Below, one piece after another: positions 8,287-17,500 of a DNA stretch of 64,000 nt. The position numbers and the translations under genes were made by a program. Location: NCBI RefSeq assembly GCF_023023025.1, contig NZ_CP095481.1, positions 1,302,001-1,366,000 on the forward strand, read 5' to 3'. The notes below the pieces were generated by a model. That model was not told the origin of the DNA, ran no database searches, and saw nothing but the letters and a program-made list of their open reading frames with translations. Every line of letters begins with the position of its first letter. Position 1 is the first letter of the stretch. This DNA is from Amycolatopsis sp. WQ 127309. GTDB taxonomy: Bacteria > Actinomycetota > Actinomycetes > Mycobacteriales > Pseudonocardiaceae.

Positions 8287-9612
8287 TCAGGCGCGGGTCG
8301 TGCGGGGCCAGGGGTTCGCCGCCTCCAGCTGGGCTGCCAGGCCCAGCAGCAGCGACTCCCCTCCCGGCCTTGCCACCAGCTGCACCGACGTCGGCAGGCC
8401 CGACGTCGACGCCCTGCTCACCGGGACCGAGATCGCCGGGTAGCCCGCCAAGTTCCACAGGCCCGTGAAGCCCGCCAAGCGCAGCGACGGCACCACGTTC
8501 GACGCCCACCTGCGCTCGTGCCAGCGGCCTGCTTTCGCCGGCCAGTGGGACAGCGTCGGCGTCATCAGGACGTCGTGGTCCGTGAAGAACTCCTCCGCCC
8601 GCGCTACCCAGCGCTGCTTCGTGCGCTCGCGGATGAAGCCCGCCTTCCGGAACAGCTGGCCCAGGCGGACGTGCGTGCGGGTCCGGCGTTGCAGGCGGGA
8701 GAAGTCGAAGTCCTGGGCCTGCTCGGCCGGGCCGGCGCACCAGCGGGCCGAGATGCCCAGGAGCGCCGACACGGGGTACTTCGGCGCGCCCGGCGCGACC
8801 GTGTGCCCGACCGCCGCAAGCAGGTCCGCCGCCTGCGAGACCGCCGCGACCAGCTCGCGGGGTACCGGCGAGTGGAGGACCGGCACCGTCGTCGACGTGC
8901 CGATGCGCACCGCGGAAGGCGTCGGCACGGTCGCCAGTGAAGGGTCCGCGGCCAGTACTGACAGCAGGACCGCCGCGTCGGCGACCGTCGTGGCCAGGGG
9001 GCCGTGTACCGACATGCCGAACCAGCCGCCTTCGGCCAGCCGGTCCGCGCCCGGTTTCAGGCCGACCAGCCCGCACATCGCCGCCGGGAGGCGGATCGAG
9101 CCCAGGCCGTCGGTGCCGTGGGCCAGCGGGACCAGGCCGGACGCCACCGCCGCCGCGCTGCCGCCGGACGAGCCGCCCGCGGCGTACGTCGGCTCCCAAG
9201 GGTTGCGGGCGATGCCGTCCGGGGTGTCGCTCATCGGCCAGACGCACAGCTCCGGCACGCGCGTCAGCCCGACGAGCACCGCGCCGGCCGCGCGCAGCCG
9301 GGCCGCGATCACGCCGTCTTCGAGAACCGCTGTGGACGGGCCCGCCACCGAACCGTGCGATGCGAACTCGCCGGTGATCGCCGTGACGTCCTTGACCGCG
9401 ACGGGCACCCCCGCCAGCGGCAGCGACGCCAGATCGGGCCGCGCGGCGACCTCGGCGGCCTCCGCCAGCGCCTCCTCGACGCGCACCCGGCGGAACGCGC
9501 CGACCACGCCGTCGGTGGCGGCGATCCGGTCGAGGGCTTCCCTGACCACGTTCACCGGATCGAGCGTCCCGGCCCGCACGGAAGCCGCGATCTCCGCGGC
9601 AGTCAGCACCAT
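8287..9612 (-). CDS. Amidase (amidase signature family)
   Basis: 441 residues. The Ser-cisSer-Lys triad is visible: Lys in VAVKDV (about residue 73), the Gly/Ser-rich signature GGSSGGSAAAVA (about 146-157) with the cis-Ser, and the nucleophile Ser in GTDGLGSIRLPA. Family members hydrolyse amides or transfer ammonia (GatA is one). The absence of gatB or gatC and the length point to a stand-alone amidase of unknown substrate. ATG 9612 is the only reasonable start. The gene is cytoplasmic and monocistronic. Confidence 0.88.
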   Translation of the reverse strand: MVLTAAEIAASVRAGTLDPVNVVREALDRIAATDGVVGAFRRVRVEEALAEAAEVAARPDLASLPLAGVPVAVKDVTAITGEFASHGSVAGPSTAVLEDGVIAARLRAAGAVLVGLTRVPELCVWPMSDTPDGIARNPWEPTYAAGGSSGGSAAAVASGLVPLAHGTDGLGSIRLPAAMCGLVGLKPGADRLAEGGWFGMSVHGPLATTVADAAVLLSVLAADPSLATVPTPSAVRIGTSTTVPVLHSPVPRELVAAVSQAADLLAAVGHTVAPGAPKYPVSALLGISARWCAGPAEQAQDFDFSRLQRRTRTHVRLGQLFRKAGFIRERTKQRWVARAEEFFTDHDVLMTPTLSHWPAKAGRWHERRWASNVVPSLRLAGFTGLWNLAGYPAISVPVSRASTSGLPTSVQLVARPGGESLLLGLAAQLEAANPWPRTTRA

Positions 9613-9640
9613 GATCGCGACCCTAGCCCACGAAAAGGCC

Positions 9641-10243
9641 TCAGATCGCGCCCGCCCGCAGCGCGTAGGCGACGGCGTGGGCGCGGTTGTTGAGCCCGCA
9701 GCGGGTCATCAGGCCGTAGAGGACGTTCTTCACGGTCCGCTCGGAATAACACAGCTTCGCGGCGATTTCCTCGGTGCCGAAGCCCTCGGCGACCAGGCGC
9801 AGCACGTCGCACTCACGGGCGGCCAGCCCGGAGAGGGTGAGCCCGTTCGGCTCGAGGACGTCCCGGCGCATGCGCTGGACCTGCGAAAGCAGCGCCCCCT
9901 GCAGCCGCGGCGGCAGGTTCGCCGTGCCGTCGCCGGCCGCCATCACCGCTGTGACCAGCTCGGACCCGCCCGTGTCGCGGCGCGGCAGGATCGCCACGAC
10001 GCCGCTCTCCAGCACCGACATCAGGTCGCTCTCGCGGAAGTGCTCCACGACCAGCACGACGTGCGAGGCCTTGGCCGCCCGGATCTCGCCCAGCACCGCC
10101 TCGGTGACGTGCTCCTCCATCACCAGCAGCACGTCGGGCACCAGGTCGGTGATCCGGACGTCCGGATGGGACTCCAGCAGGCTCACCGCGCCGGCGTGCG
10201 TGATCGGGTCCGAGGCGAGGACGGTCACTTCGACGGGCTTCAT
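9641..10243 (-). CDS. Atypical LuxR/NarL-type regulator with degenerate receiver
   Basis: 200 residues. Residues 1-125 have a receiver-like fold, but the phosphate-acceptor position reads PDVLLVMEEH where a canonical domain has Asp. The C-terminal LuxR helix-turn-helix (about 137-195) is clear: LSGLAARECDVLRLVAEGFGTEE, then CYSERTVKN. It closely resembles the regulator at 22575-23153. No sensor kinase is adjacent. Regulation by something other than phosphotransfer is inferred. CTTCAC motifs lie directly upstream (10264-10317) and recur upstream of its paralog. Confidence 0.82.
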   Translation of the reverse strand: MKPVEVTVLASDPITHAGAVSLLESHPDVRITDLVPDVLLVMEEHVTEAVLGEIRAAKASHVVLVVEHFRESDLMSVLESGVVAILPRRDTGGSELVTAVMAAGDGTANLPPRLQGALLSQVQRMRRDVLEPNGLTLSGLAARECDVLRLVAEGFGTEEIAAKLCYSERTVKNVLYGLMTRCGLNNRAHAVAYALRAGAI

Positions 10244-10263
10244 GCCCCGAGCATGACCTGTGG

Positions 10264-10317
10264 GTCTTCACGCCCTCCCTATTCCGTCTTCACGCCGGCC
10301 CGAAGGCCCGTGAAGAC
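10264..10317. promoter_or_regulatory. CTTCAC-motif region upstream of the LuxR-type gene
   Basis: GTCTTCACGCC occurs twice (10264-10274 and 10286-10296), 22 bp apart. The second copy pairs with GTGAAGAC at 10310-10317 to form an 8-bp inverted repeat. The region lies between the WXG100 gene stop (10321) and the regulator start (10243), so it may be operator, terminator or both. The same hexamer recurs at 23213-23294. Confidence 0.5.
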
Positions 10318-10320
10318 GGC

Positions 10321-10593
10321 TCAAGAACCGGCCTCGTCGTAGCCGCGGGCCAGCTCGCCGAACGCCTCCCGCGCGCGGTCGACGCAGTCCGGCATCCGCT
10401 CGGCCGCCCGGGCCCAGTCGCTCTTGGCCCGCAGGTACCGCTCCCGCGCCTCGTCGGTCCAGCCGGCCAGCCCCGGCTCCACAGTGGACTCCAGCTCGGC
10501 CAGCAGGTCGCCGAGGCCGCCGGTGATCGACCCCATCCGGTCGAGCACCAGGTCGGCGAGGGTGAAGTCGAACCGCTGGCGGGACACGGTCAT
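10321..10593 (-). CDS. WXG100-like small protein (second of pair)
   Basis: 90 residues, entirely helical in appearance (DFTLADLVLDRMGSITGG; GWTDEARERY; SDWARAAERM). A Trp-x-x turn (GWTDEA) sits between two helices, as in ESX-type WXG100 proteins, though the Gly of WXG is replaced. The ATG at 10593 overlaps the stop of the preceding WXG100 gene by 4 bp, implying co-translation and a heterodimer. There is no EccC ATPase or other type VII component in the window, so secretion would rely on a system elsewhere. Confidence 0.75.
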   Translation of the reverse strand: MTVSRQRFDFTLADLVLDRMGSITGGLGDLLAELESTVEPGLAGWTDEARERYLRAKSDWARAAERMPDCVDRAREAFGELARGYDEAGS

Positions 10594-10862
10594 GTCCCGC
10601 CCGGCCCGCCGGACCGCTGCCGGGGGACCCGGCCGCCGGTGGCCTCCAGCAGCCACGCGAGCCGGGTGAGGATCACGTCGAACTCCTGCTCCCAGTCGTT
10701 CATCGCCTGGCCGAAGCGCACCGCGGCCTCGCCGCGCCACGCCGCCTGCAGGGTCGCCATCTCGCTGTTGACGTCGCGGAGCTGGGAGTTCGCGGCCTCG
10801 ATGGCGGACGCGAAACGCACAGCGGCGCACTTCATGTCGTCCGTCGGCGCGGCTGAACTCAT
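10590..10862 (-). CDS. WXG100 family protein (first of pair)
   Basis: 90 residues: a helix (AAVRFASAIEAANSQLRDVN), a WRG turn (LQAAWRGEAA), a second helix (VRFGQAMNDWEQEFDVILTRL) and a short basic tail. Length and the central WXG match the ESAT-6/CFP-10 superfamily. It overlaps the next gene by 4 bp. A 177-bp divergent promoter region separates it from the large regulator starting at 11040. Confidence 0.82.
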   Translation of the reverse strand: MSSAAPTDDMKCAAVRFASAIEAANSQLRDVNSEMATLQAAWRGEAAVRFGQAMNDWEQEFDVILTRLAWLLEATGGRVPRQRSGGPGGT

Positions 10863-11039
10863 TCGCGGCTCCTCACGTGTCCGGCACCCGAGGGTGGCCT
10901 ACCGGGCAGCCGAACGAAACCCCGCCCGGTAGCCGTTGCCCGAATGTCCGCCATCCTTGCCTGCGGGTTCACGACCGCCGCGTATGCTCACCTCAGGCAT
11001 CCGGCGCGTGACGATACGTCAGCGCACGAAGGGAGACCG

Positions 11040-14000
11040 ATGTCGGCTGCGGACAGCGCCGCACCGAGACTCCAGCTGCTGGGTCCCGTACAAGCTTGGC
11101 GAGGCGACACAGAGCTCGACCTCGGCTCCGCGCACCGGCGCACGGTCCTCGCCGCACTGGCGATGAACCCCAACCGCACGGTCTCGCGCGAGGAGCTGAT
11201 CGACGCCGTCTGGGGCGAGGCGCCCCCGCAGAGCGCGCAGGGTTCGATCTACACCTACGTCTCCGGGCTGCGGCGCTCGCTCGAGCCCGGCCGCGCCAAG
11301 GGCGAGGGCCCGCAGCTGCTCGCGTCGATCGGGTCCGGCTACTCCCTCTGCCTGGACGCCGAGGCGATCGACGTCCACCGCTTCGAGGCCCTGCGCGAGC
11401 AGGCCCAGCGCCGGCAGTCCGCCGGCGACCTGCGCGGCGCGCGCGAAACCCTCGACGAAGCCCTGGGCCTCTGGCACGGCGTCCCGCTGTCCGGGCTGCC
11501 CGGGCCGTTCGCGGCCGCCCAGCGCGCCCGGCTCGGCGAGGTGCGGCTGGCGACGATCGAACGCCGCGCCGAGATCGTGCTGGAGTCCGGCGGGCACCAC
11601 GAGCTCGTCGCCGAGCTGACCGCGCTGACCCGCGAGCACCCCTTCCGCGAGACGCTGCGCGGCCTGCTCATGCGCGCGCTGGCCCGGTCCGACCGCCGGA
11701 CCGAGGCGATCGCGGTGTACGCCGACGTCCGCGACAGGCTGGTCGAGTCGTCGGGCACCGAGCCGGGCCCGGCGCTGCGGCGATTGTACGAAGAACTGCT
11801 GGACAAGCTCGCCGAGCCGCCGGCCCCGAGGCCGGCGCCGCCCGTCCGCGTGACACGGTTCCCGGTCGCGTCACTTCCGGACCGCACGGACGTCTTCGTC
11901 GGCCGGGACGCCGAGCTGGCGCTGCTGCGCGAGGCCGTCGCCGGCCTGCTCGACGGCACCGGCCGGTCGCTGTGGCTGGAAGGCGAACCGGGCAGCGGCC
12001 GGACCGCGCTGCTGGCCGAAGTGCTCGCCACGGCGCAGGAAGCCGACGTGAAGCCCGCGTTCGCCGCCGCCGACGCGCTGGATCAGCGGTTCGCGCTGCG
12101 GCCGTTGCTCGACGCGCTGGGCGTGCACCCGCGGGCCACCGACGAGCGCCGCTCGGACCTCGCCGTCCGCCTCTCCGAGCAACCCGGCGAAGACCCGGTC
12201 GACGGCTTGCTCGGCCTCGTCCGCGAGCTGTGCGCGGAGGCGCCGCTGGTGCTCGCGGTCGACGACCTGCAGTGGGCGGACGACTCGACGTTGCGCGTCT
12301 GGCGGTACCTGAGCCGGGAGACGCGGGACCTGCCGCTGCTGCTCGTCGGCGCGTGCCGGCCGGTGCCGCGGCTGTCCGCGCTCGACGACCTGCGCGGCGA
12401 GCTGGACGCCGACACCACCACCGTGCTCGCGCTGCCGCCGCTGGCCGAGAGCGCCACGCTCGAGCTCGCCACCGAGCTGGTGGGCGCGCCGCCGGGGCCC
12501 GGGCTGCAGCTGCTGGTGTCGTACGCGGCCGGGAACCCGCGCTACGTCCGCGAAGTCGTCGAGACGCTGCTGGCGCAGTCGATGATCGTGCTCGACGGCG
12601 TGCACGCGCACCTGGACGGCAACTCGTGCCAGAACATCCCGTCCCCGCTGGGGTCGCGGATCACGCTGTACCTGAGCTTCCTCTCCAGCGGCACGCGCGA
12701 CACCCTGCGCTGGGCCGCGCTGCTGGGCCGCGAGTTCTCGCTGTCCGACATCGCGGTCGCCACCGAGCGGCCGCCGACGTCGCTCGTGGGCGCGGTCGAC
12801 GAGGCGATCACCTCCGGCGTGCTCGTCGAGTCCGGTGACCGGGTGGCGTTCCGGCACCCGTTGCTGCGCCGCGTGCTCTACGAAAAGACCCCCGCGGCGA
12901 TGCGCGTCGCGCTGCACCGGCAGCTGGCCGAGGCCTTCGCGACGGCGGGCGCGCCCGCGGACCGCGTCGCCGAGCAGCTCGCCGCGGCGCCGGCCCAGGT
13001 CGACCCGTGGGTCGTCGGCTGGCTGCTGGAGAACATCGGCACGGTCGCGACCGAAACCCCGCGCGTCGCGGTGGATCTGCTGCGTCACGCCGTCACGCAG
13101 GGGGCGCTGCAGCAGGAAGCGCGGGAGACGCTCACCGCGACGCTGGCCCGGCTGCTGTTTTGGCTCGGCCGCGAACCCGAGGCCGAGGCGCGCTCGGTCG
13201 TCGCGCGGACGTCCGACAGCAGGCGCGCGGCCGAGATGCGCTGGATCCTAGCCTACATCTACTACCGCCGCGGCGACTTCGCCGAGGCGACGGCCGAGGT
13301 GAAGCGGACCCTCGACGACGTGGACGTCCCGGAGATGTGGCGCGGGCGGCACGAGTCGCTGCTGACCACGCTGGAACGGCTGGGCGACGACCCGGGCGCG
13401 GTGCTGGTGCCGGCCGGGCTGCACCCTCTCGACGACGCGGCGCTGTCCGTGCCGAACCTCGACAGCCTCGACGAAGCCGCCGAGCCGCTCGACGCCGCCC
13501 GCCGGCTCGCCGCGACCCGCGCGGTGCCGGGCGAGATGCACCTGGCCGGCGCGGTGCACTACTACTGGCTGGGCCGCTGGCCGGAGGCGCTGGCCGAGCT
13601 GGACGCGGTGATCCGCGACGGCGCGGAAACCGCTTCCTACGTGTTGCGCAGCCCGGGTTCGGCGCTGCTCGTGCACGGCGTCGGCGCGCTGATCGCCGGG
13701 CACCGCGGCGAGCCGGGGCAGGCCCGGACGCACCTCGAAGCCGCGAGCCGGCAGCAGTTCCCGAAGGGGCTCGAACCCGACGGCGGCGACTTCCTGCTCG
13801 CGGCGCGGTCGCTGCTGGCCGAGCAGGACGGCCGGCCCGAAGAAGCGTTGGCCGCGCTCTTGCCGCTGCTGGAGGAGAACTACCCGCCGGCCGCGCGGCA
13901 CCAGTGGCTGCCCGACCTCGTCCGGCTCGCCGGGCCGCTCGGCGACCAGCAGCACGCGCACCAGGCGTTGCGGCTGCTCGAACCCGAGGGCGACGTCCCG

Positions 14001-14309
14001 CCCGCGCACGCGGCCGCGGCCGCGCACTGCCGGGGCCTGGTCACGGGCGACCCGGAACCGGTCCTGACGGCGGCGGAGCACTACCGCGCGGCGGGCCGGC
14101 TGCTCAAGCAGGCCAAGGCCACCGAGGACGCGGCGATCCTGCTGGCCGAGTCGGACCGCCTGGACGACGCCCGCACGGCGTTCCGCGCCGCACTGACGAT
14201 CTACACGGGCATCGGCGCGGTCTGGGACGTCCGGCGCGCGGAGGCCCGGATGCAGCCGTTCGGGATCCGCCGGGCCAACTCGGTCCGGTCGCGGGCCGCC
14301 GGCGAGTGA
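11040..14309 (+). CDS. Giant BTAD-ATPase regulator with altered Walker A and no LuxR domain
   Basis: 1089 residues. N-terminal OmpR-type winged helix (about 8-95; ELIDAVWGEAPP, YVSGLRRSLEP), bacterial transcriptional activation domain (about 100-250), AAA-type ATPase from about 285 and a long TPR-like region to the end. The P-loop (about 314) reads GEPGSGRT, with Arg in place of the essential Lys; Walker B is VLAVDDLQWADD. The neighbouring paralog has GEAGIGKS and a LuxR tail that this protein lacks. SARP/AfsR-family members activate secondary metabolism or development; the target here is unknown. ATG 11040 has AAGGGAG upstream. Confidence 0.85.
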   Translation: MSAADSAAPRLQLLGPVQAWRGDTELDLGSAHRRTVLAALAMNPNRTVSREELIDAVWGEAPPQSAQGSIYTYVSGLRRSLEPGRAKGEGPQLLASIGSGYSLCLDAEAIDVHRFEALREQAQRRQSAGDLRGARETLDEALGLWHGVPLSGLPGPFAAAQRARLGEVRLATIERRAEIVLESGGHHELVAELTALTREHPFRETLRGLLMRALARSDRRTEAIAVYADVRDRLVESSGTEPGPALRRLYEELLDKLAEPPAPRPAPPVRVTRFPVASLPDRTDVFVGRDAELALLREAVAGLLDGTGRSLWLEGEPGSGRTALLAEVLATAQEADVKPAFAAADALDQRFALRPLLDALGVHPRATDERRSDLAVRLSEQPGEDPVDGLLGLVRELCAEAPLVLAVDDLQWADDSTLRVWRYLSRETRDLPLLLVGACRPVPRLSALDDLRGELDADTTTVLALPPLAESATLELATELVGAPPGPGLQLLVSYAAGNPRYVREVVETLLAQSMIVLDGVHAHLDGNSCQNIPSPLGSRITLYLSFLSSGTRDTLRWAALLGREFSLSDIAVATERPPTSLVGAVDEAITSGVLVESGDRVAFRHPLLRRVLYEKTPAAMRVALHRQLAEAFATAGAPADRVAEQLAAAPAQVDPWVVGWLLENIGTVATETPRVAVDLLRHAVTQGALQQEARETLTATLARLLFWLGREPEAEARSVVARTSDSRRAAEMRWILAYIYYRRGDFAEATAEVKRTLDDVDVPEMWRGRHESLLTTLERLGDDPGAVLVPAGLHPLDDAALSVPNLDSLDEAAEPLDAARRLAATRAVPGEMHLAGAVHYYWLGRWPEALAELDAVIRDGAETASYVLRSPGSALLVHGVGALIAGHRGEPGQARTHLEAASRQQFPKGLEPDGGDFLLAARSLLAEQDGRPEEALAALLPLLEENYPPAARHQWLPDLVRLAGPLGDQQHAHQALRLLEPEGDVPPAHAAAAAHCRGLVTGDPEPVLTAAEHYRAAGRLLKQAKATEDAAILLAESDRLDDARTAFRAALTIYTGIGAVWDVRRAEARMQPFGIRRANSVRSRAAGE

Positions 14310-14496
14310 CAACGACGTCATCGATGTCCCGCCAGGCGTGCTCAGCACGCGTGTCGACCCTTCCGTCACGGGGCGGTCAGGGCCCTGGCCTGGGCCGTCC
14401 ACCAGGGCATACGCCGGTGACGACCGCTTGCGGCTTTCCGGCCGCCGGGGCGTGATCGCGGGCTTGCCAGGTCAGTAAGCTCCCCGGAGTAGGTCA

Positions 14497-14508
14497 ACCC
14501 GATCGGGT
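14497..14508. promoter_or_regulatory. 12-bp palindrome upstream of the second giant regulator
   Basis: ACCCGATCGGGT is self-complementary and lies 53 bp upstream of the start codon at 14561. Promoter-proximal placement suits an operator; the binding protein is unknown. Confidence 0.35.
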
Positions 14509-14560
14509 GTTGCCACGTCGGTAAAGTCGACGGAGAAGTCGGTACCGAGAACGGAACGAC

Positions 14561-17500
14561 ATGCCAGGGGATGCGGACACCGGTCTGCGAGTGGGCGTGC
14601 TCGGCCCGCTGCGGGCCTGGCGCGGGACGGCCGAGATCGGCCTCGGCCCCGCTCGTCAGCGCGCGATCTTCGCCGTGCTCGCGGTCAACGCCGGCCGCCC
14701 CGTCCCGCGTGCCGAGCTGATCGCCGGCGTCTGGGGCGATTCCGCCCCCGCGAGCGTCGAAGGCAGCGTCCACACCTACGTCTCCGGCCTGCGCCGGGCG
14801 CTGGAACCAGACCGGTCGCGCTGGTCGGCGTCGAGCGTCCTGGTGTCGGAAACGGCCGGGTACTCGCTGCTGCTCGACGACGACGCGCTCGACGCGGCTG
14901 TGTTCGAGCGTCACCGCGAGCGCGCGCAGCGGCACCTCGACGACGGCGACCCGCGGGCCGCCGTCACCGAGCTGGACGCGGCCTTGGCGCTCTGGCAGGG
15001 CGAAGCGCTTTCCGGCGTCCCGGGCGAGTTCGCCGAGCGGCACCGCGAGTACCTCGCCGAGCTGCGGCTGGCCACCCTGGAACAGCGGGCCGAGGCCCTG
15101 CTCGCGCTCGGCGGCCACCTCGACCTGGCGCCCGAGCTGGCCGTGCTGGCCGGGGAGAACCCGCTGCGGGAGTCCTTGCGCGAGTCGCTCATGCTCGCGC
15201 TCTACCGCAGCGGCCGCCACGGTGACGCCCTCGACGTCTTCCGCGACGCCCGCACCACGCTGATCGGCGAGCTGGGCGTCGAACCCGGGCCGGCGTTGCA
15301 GCGGCTGCAGCAGCAGATCCTCGCCCAGGACCCGGCCCTCGACGCGCCCGCGGTGGTCGCGCCGCCCGCGCCCGTTCCGGCGCCGCGGCACCGGCTTTTC
15401 GGCCGGGAGACAGAAACCGCGCGGCTCGCGGAGCTCGTCACCGACGTCCGGGCCGGGCGCGGCCGCGCCGTCTGGATCGAGGGCGAAGCCGGGATCGGCA
15501 AGTCCGAGCTGCTCGCCGACTCGCTGACCGGCGGCCCGGGTTTCCAGCTGCTGTGGGCGGCCGCCGACGAGCTGAGCACCCGCTTCCCGCTGCAGGTCAT
15601 GATGGAGTGCCTGGAGATCGACGCACACTCCCCCGACCCGCGGCGCGCGCGGGTGGCGAAGGAGCTCGCGGGCGAGGGCCCGGTGCGACGCAGCTGGGGC
15701 CCGGCCGACCCGGTGCTCGGCGCCGTCGACCGGCTGCTGGTCCTGGTCGACGAGCTGTGCGCGCAGACGCCGCAGGTGCTGGTGGTCGACGACCTGCAGT
15801 GGGCCGACGAGGCGTCCGTGCTGGTCTGGCACCGGCTCTGCGCGGCGACGCGGCAGCTCCCCCTGCTGCTGGTGGCCGCGACCCGGCCGGCGCCGGACCG
15901 CGCCGAGCTCGCCCAGCTGCGCCGCGGCGTCCAGGCGCGCGACGGCGTGGTGCTCGACCTCACGCCGTTGAGCGGCGACGACGTCGGCCGCCTCATCGAG
16001 GACCAGATCGGCGCGGTACCCGGGCCCGGCCTGCGTGAGCTGGCCGCTCGTGGTGCGGGAAACCCGTTGTACGTCAAGGAGATGGTCGACGTCCTGCTGC
16101 GCGCCGGCGCGGTCGAGGTGACCGGCGGCGAGGCCGACGTCGACGATCCCGAGGAGTTCGAGGCGCCGCGGTCGCTGGTCGCCGCGGTCGACCGGCGGCT
16201 CGACTTCCTGCCCGCGCGGACGCAGGAGGTGCTGCGCTGGGGCGCGTTGCTGGGCATGGAGTTCGCCGTCGGCGACATCGCCGCGGTGCTCGGCTCCCGG
16301 CCGTCGGACCTGCTGGAGCCGCTGGAAGAAGCCGTCGCGGCGAACGTGCTCATCGACACCGGCACCCAGCTCGCGTTCCGGCACCCCTTGCTGCGCCAGG
16401 CGTTGTACAACCGGCTGCTGCCCGGGACGCGCGCGGCGCTGCACCGGCAGGCGGCCGAGGCGCTGGCCCGGATCGGCGCGCCGGTCAAGCGGGTCGCCGA
16501 GCAGCTGGTGGCCGCACCGGCCACAGTGGACGAATGGGTGCTCGACTGGCTGGCCGGGCACCACGCGGCCGTCTCGAACCGGGCGCCGCTGATCGCCGTC
16601 GAGCTGCTCGAACGCGCGCTGGCCGACGGCGCGAGCGACGACCCGCGCCGGGAGGTCCTGCTCGTCGCGCTGGTCAAGGTGCTGTTCCGGCTGGAGCGCA
16701 ACCCGGAAACCCTGGCGCAGCAAGCACTCGAAGCCGCCACCGAGCCCGACGCCGTCGAAGAGATGCGGCACGTGCTCGCGGCCCTGCGGCACCGCCGCGG
16801 GGACACCGAAGGCGCGGTCGCGACGCTCGGCGCGTCGGCCGACGACCCGGCCGTGCCGGAGCTCTGGCGCGTCCGGCACCGGCAGCTGCTGGCGAACTTC
16901 CGCCGCGGCGATCTGTCCGATTTGGACACTGCCGAGAAGGCGGCGCACGAGACGAAGGGGCAGGCCGGCGGCGACCGCTACCTCACCGCGCACGCGCTGC
17001 AGTCGCTCTGGCTGGTGGACTCGGTGCGCCGCGAGCACGACAGCGCGCTCGAGCACATCGACGCGGCGATCGAGGCCGTCGGCGACGAGCACGAACTGGC
17101 CGACCTGCACCTCGACCTGCTCGACAACCGCGTCTTCACGCTGCAGAACCTCGACCGGCTCGCCGAGGCGGGCGAAGCGCTGCGCACGGCGGGCGACGTC
17201 GCGGCGCGGCACGCGATGCCGGTCGGGCTGCAGGTTTCCGTCGCGGTGCACCGGTACTGGGACGGGAGCTGGGACGAGGCGCTGGTCGAGCTGGACACCG
17301 TCACCGAAGACGGCCCGGCGATCACGTTCTACGGCCTGCGCGAACCCGGCCCGGCGGCGTTGCTCCTGCACGGCGTCGCGGCGCTGATCGCCGGAAGGCG
17401 CGACGACCGCGCCCAGGCGGCGGCCCACCTGGACGCGGCGGAGGAGTACGCCCCGGCGACCGGTGCCGAGCGCGAGAGCTTCGACTTCCTGCTGGTCGCC

